Source: an uncultured Chitinophagales bacterium (GTDB lineage: Bacteria > Bacteroidota > Bacteroidia > Chitinophagales > UBA2359). Taken from it: a stretch of 40,731 bases of DNA. Shown in pieces: positions 40,089 through 40,731 of this stretch. The number at the start of each line of letters is the position of its first letter. Within the stretch, counting starts at the first letter, position 1. A program made the position numbers and the translations under genes. The notes under the pieces were generated by a model. The model saw nothing but the letters and a program-made list of their open reading frames with translations, was not told the DNA's origin and ran no database searches. The stretch is taken from assembly GCA_937927195.1 (NCBI GenBank), contig CALBCY010000085.1, positions 1 to 40,731 of the forward strand. The letters run 5' to 3'.

Positions 40089-40731
40089 ATGAATTTCAAA
40101 CGATTACTAGGTATTGCTATATTTTCTGTAGTGATAGGAGGAGCATTAAATGCTCAGGATAATGTTGGGATTGGAACAACAACACCTAATCCAAATGCAG
40201 TCTTAGACATTGAGGCAAATGACAAAGGAATATTGGTCCCTCGATTGAACAATGCGCAAAGAACAACCCTCGGTGCAGCAATTGGCGCAACAGAACAAGG
40301 TTTGTTGGTTTTTGATACTCAAGACAATCTCTTCTACTATTGGGACAGTGCTGTCTGGAGACCTATGCCAATATCGGATGCTGATGGAGATCCTACGAAT
40401 GAAATTCAAGACCTGTCCTTCGATCCGGGAACAGGCATTTTAGTAATCACCAACAATGCTGGAGCCACACCAATTGACTTAAGTGGATTGGGTGGAGGAA
40501 GTGATAATCAGCAAATTCAAACTTTCAGTTTCGATCCAGTTACAGATGAATTGACCTTCATTCTAGAAGATGGTGGTGGAACTCAGATTGTAGATCTTTC
40601 TGATCTTGCCGGAGGAGCAGGAGGCCCAGATGATCAGACTTTAACTGCCAATTTGGTTGGAAATATTTTAACGATTGATATAGAAGATGGAAACTCAGTT
40701 AATGTAGATCTTTCTACGTTAAATACCGACA
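40089..40731 (+). CDS. Secreted fibre-like protein, N-terminal part (runs off window)
   Basis: The start and 214 codons are present; the gene continues past the window end. A signal peptide (NFKRLLGIAIFSVVIGGALNA, cleavage before QDNVGIG) is followed by the typical Bacteroidota opening NVGIGTTTPNPNAVLDIEANDKGILVPRL and WDSAVWRPM. Then repeats of about 40-50 residues pair a D.QQIQTFSFDP- or DDQTL-type start with a strand, GGG or DG turn, and VDLS. This layout is common in long surface or fibre proteins that may end in an intramolecular chaperone or T9SS tail, neither visible here. ATG 40089 follows a promoter box and palindrome. It lies 309 bp downstream of the giant gene, beyond its terminator, so any link to the giant protein is only by proximity. 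Confidence 0.82.
   Translation, partial: MNFKRLLGIAIFSVVIGGALNAQDNVGIGTTTPNPNAVLDIEANDKGILVPRLNNAQRTTLGAAIGATEQGLLVFDTQDNLFYYWDSAVWRPMPISDADGDPTNEIQDLSFDPGTGILVITNNAGATPIDLSGLGGGSDNQQIQTFSFDPVTDELTFILEDGGGTQIVDLSDLAGGAGGPDDQTLTANLVGNILTIDIEDGNSVNVDLSTLNTD

Overview
The window looks like chromosomal DNA from a Bacteroidota bacterium, most likely a Saprospiria-like lineage. The DNA is AT-rich. Several genes have the Bacteroidota -7 promoter box TAnnTTTG close upstream of the start codon. Two complete genes and one gene remnant end in the C-terminal sorting domain of the type IX secretion system (T9SS). The lineage below phylum is an inference from gene style only.

Layout. Positions 1-10718 carry ordinary small genes, mostly as single transcription units. 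In order they are: an EGF-like-repeat lipoprotein (207-1640, minus); a small secreted protein of unknown function (2331-2861, minus); the ribosome-assembly GTPase EngB (2965-3573, minus); a T9SS-exported fusion of a BNR/sialidase-like propeller with an Omp28/thioredoxin-like domain (3758-5920, minus); a TPM-domain lipoprotein (6193-6786, plus); a non-coding stretch with a duplicated 120-bp element and the tail of a dead T9SS gene (6787-7532); a probable outer-membrane beta-barrel (7533-8291, minus); a secreted YD/RHS-like repeat protein (8584-9642, minus); and an RluA-family pseudouridine synthase (9981-10718, plus).

Positions 11166-39779 are one uninterrupted 28.6-kb gene for a 9,537-residue protein of about 1 MDa. 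In order it holds a signal peptide, about seven DUF11-like domains, a SprB-like block of alternating A/B repeats, and about 82 tandem four-cysteine modules (residues 1940-9155). A FN3-like/T9SS C-terminal region follows. A strong intrinsic terminator closes the gene, so it appears to be transcribed alone. A further secreted, fibre-like protein starts at 40089 and runs off the window.

The genes do not form an obvious pathway. The common theme is cell-surface and T9SS-exported protein. The standout object is the giant module array. Modules 1-22 are very regular and almost devoid of basic residues: residues 2091-3910 contain no Lys, Arg or His. Modules from 37 on are longer and more divergent, with embedded domains and a two-module super-repeat. 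I infer a giant extracellular adhesin or filament; the sequence alone does not prove the function.
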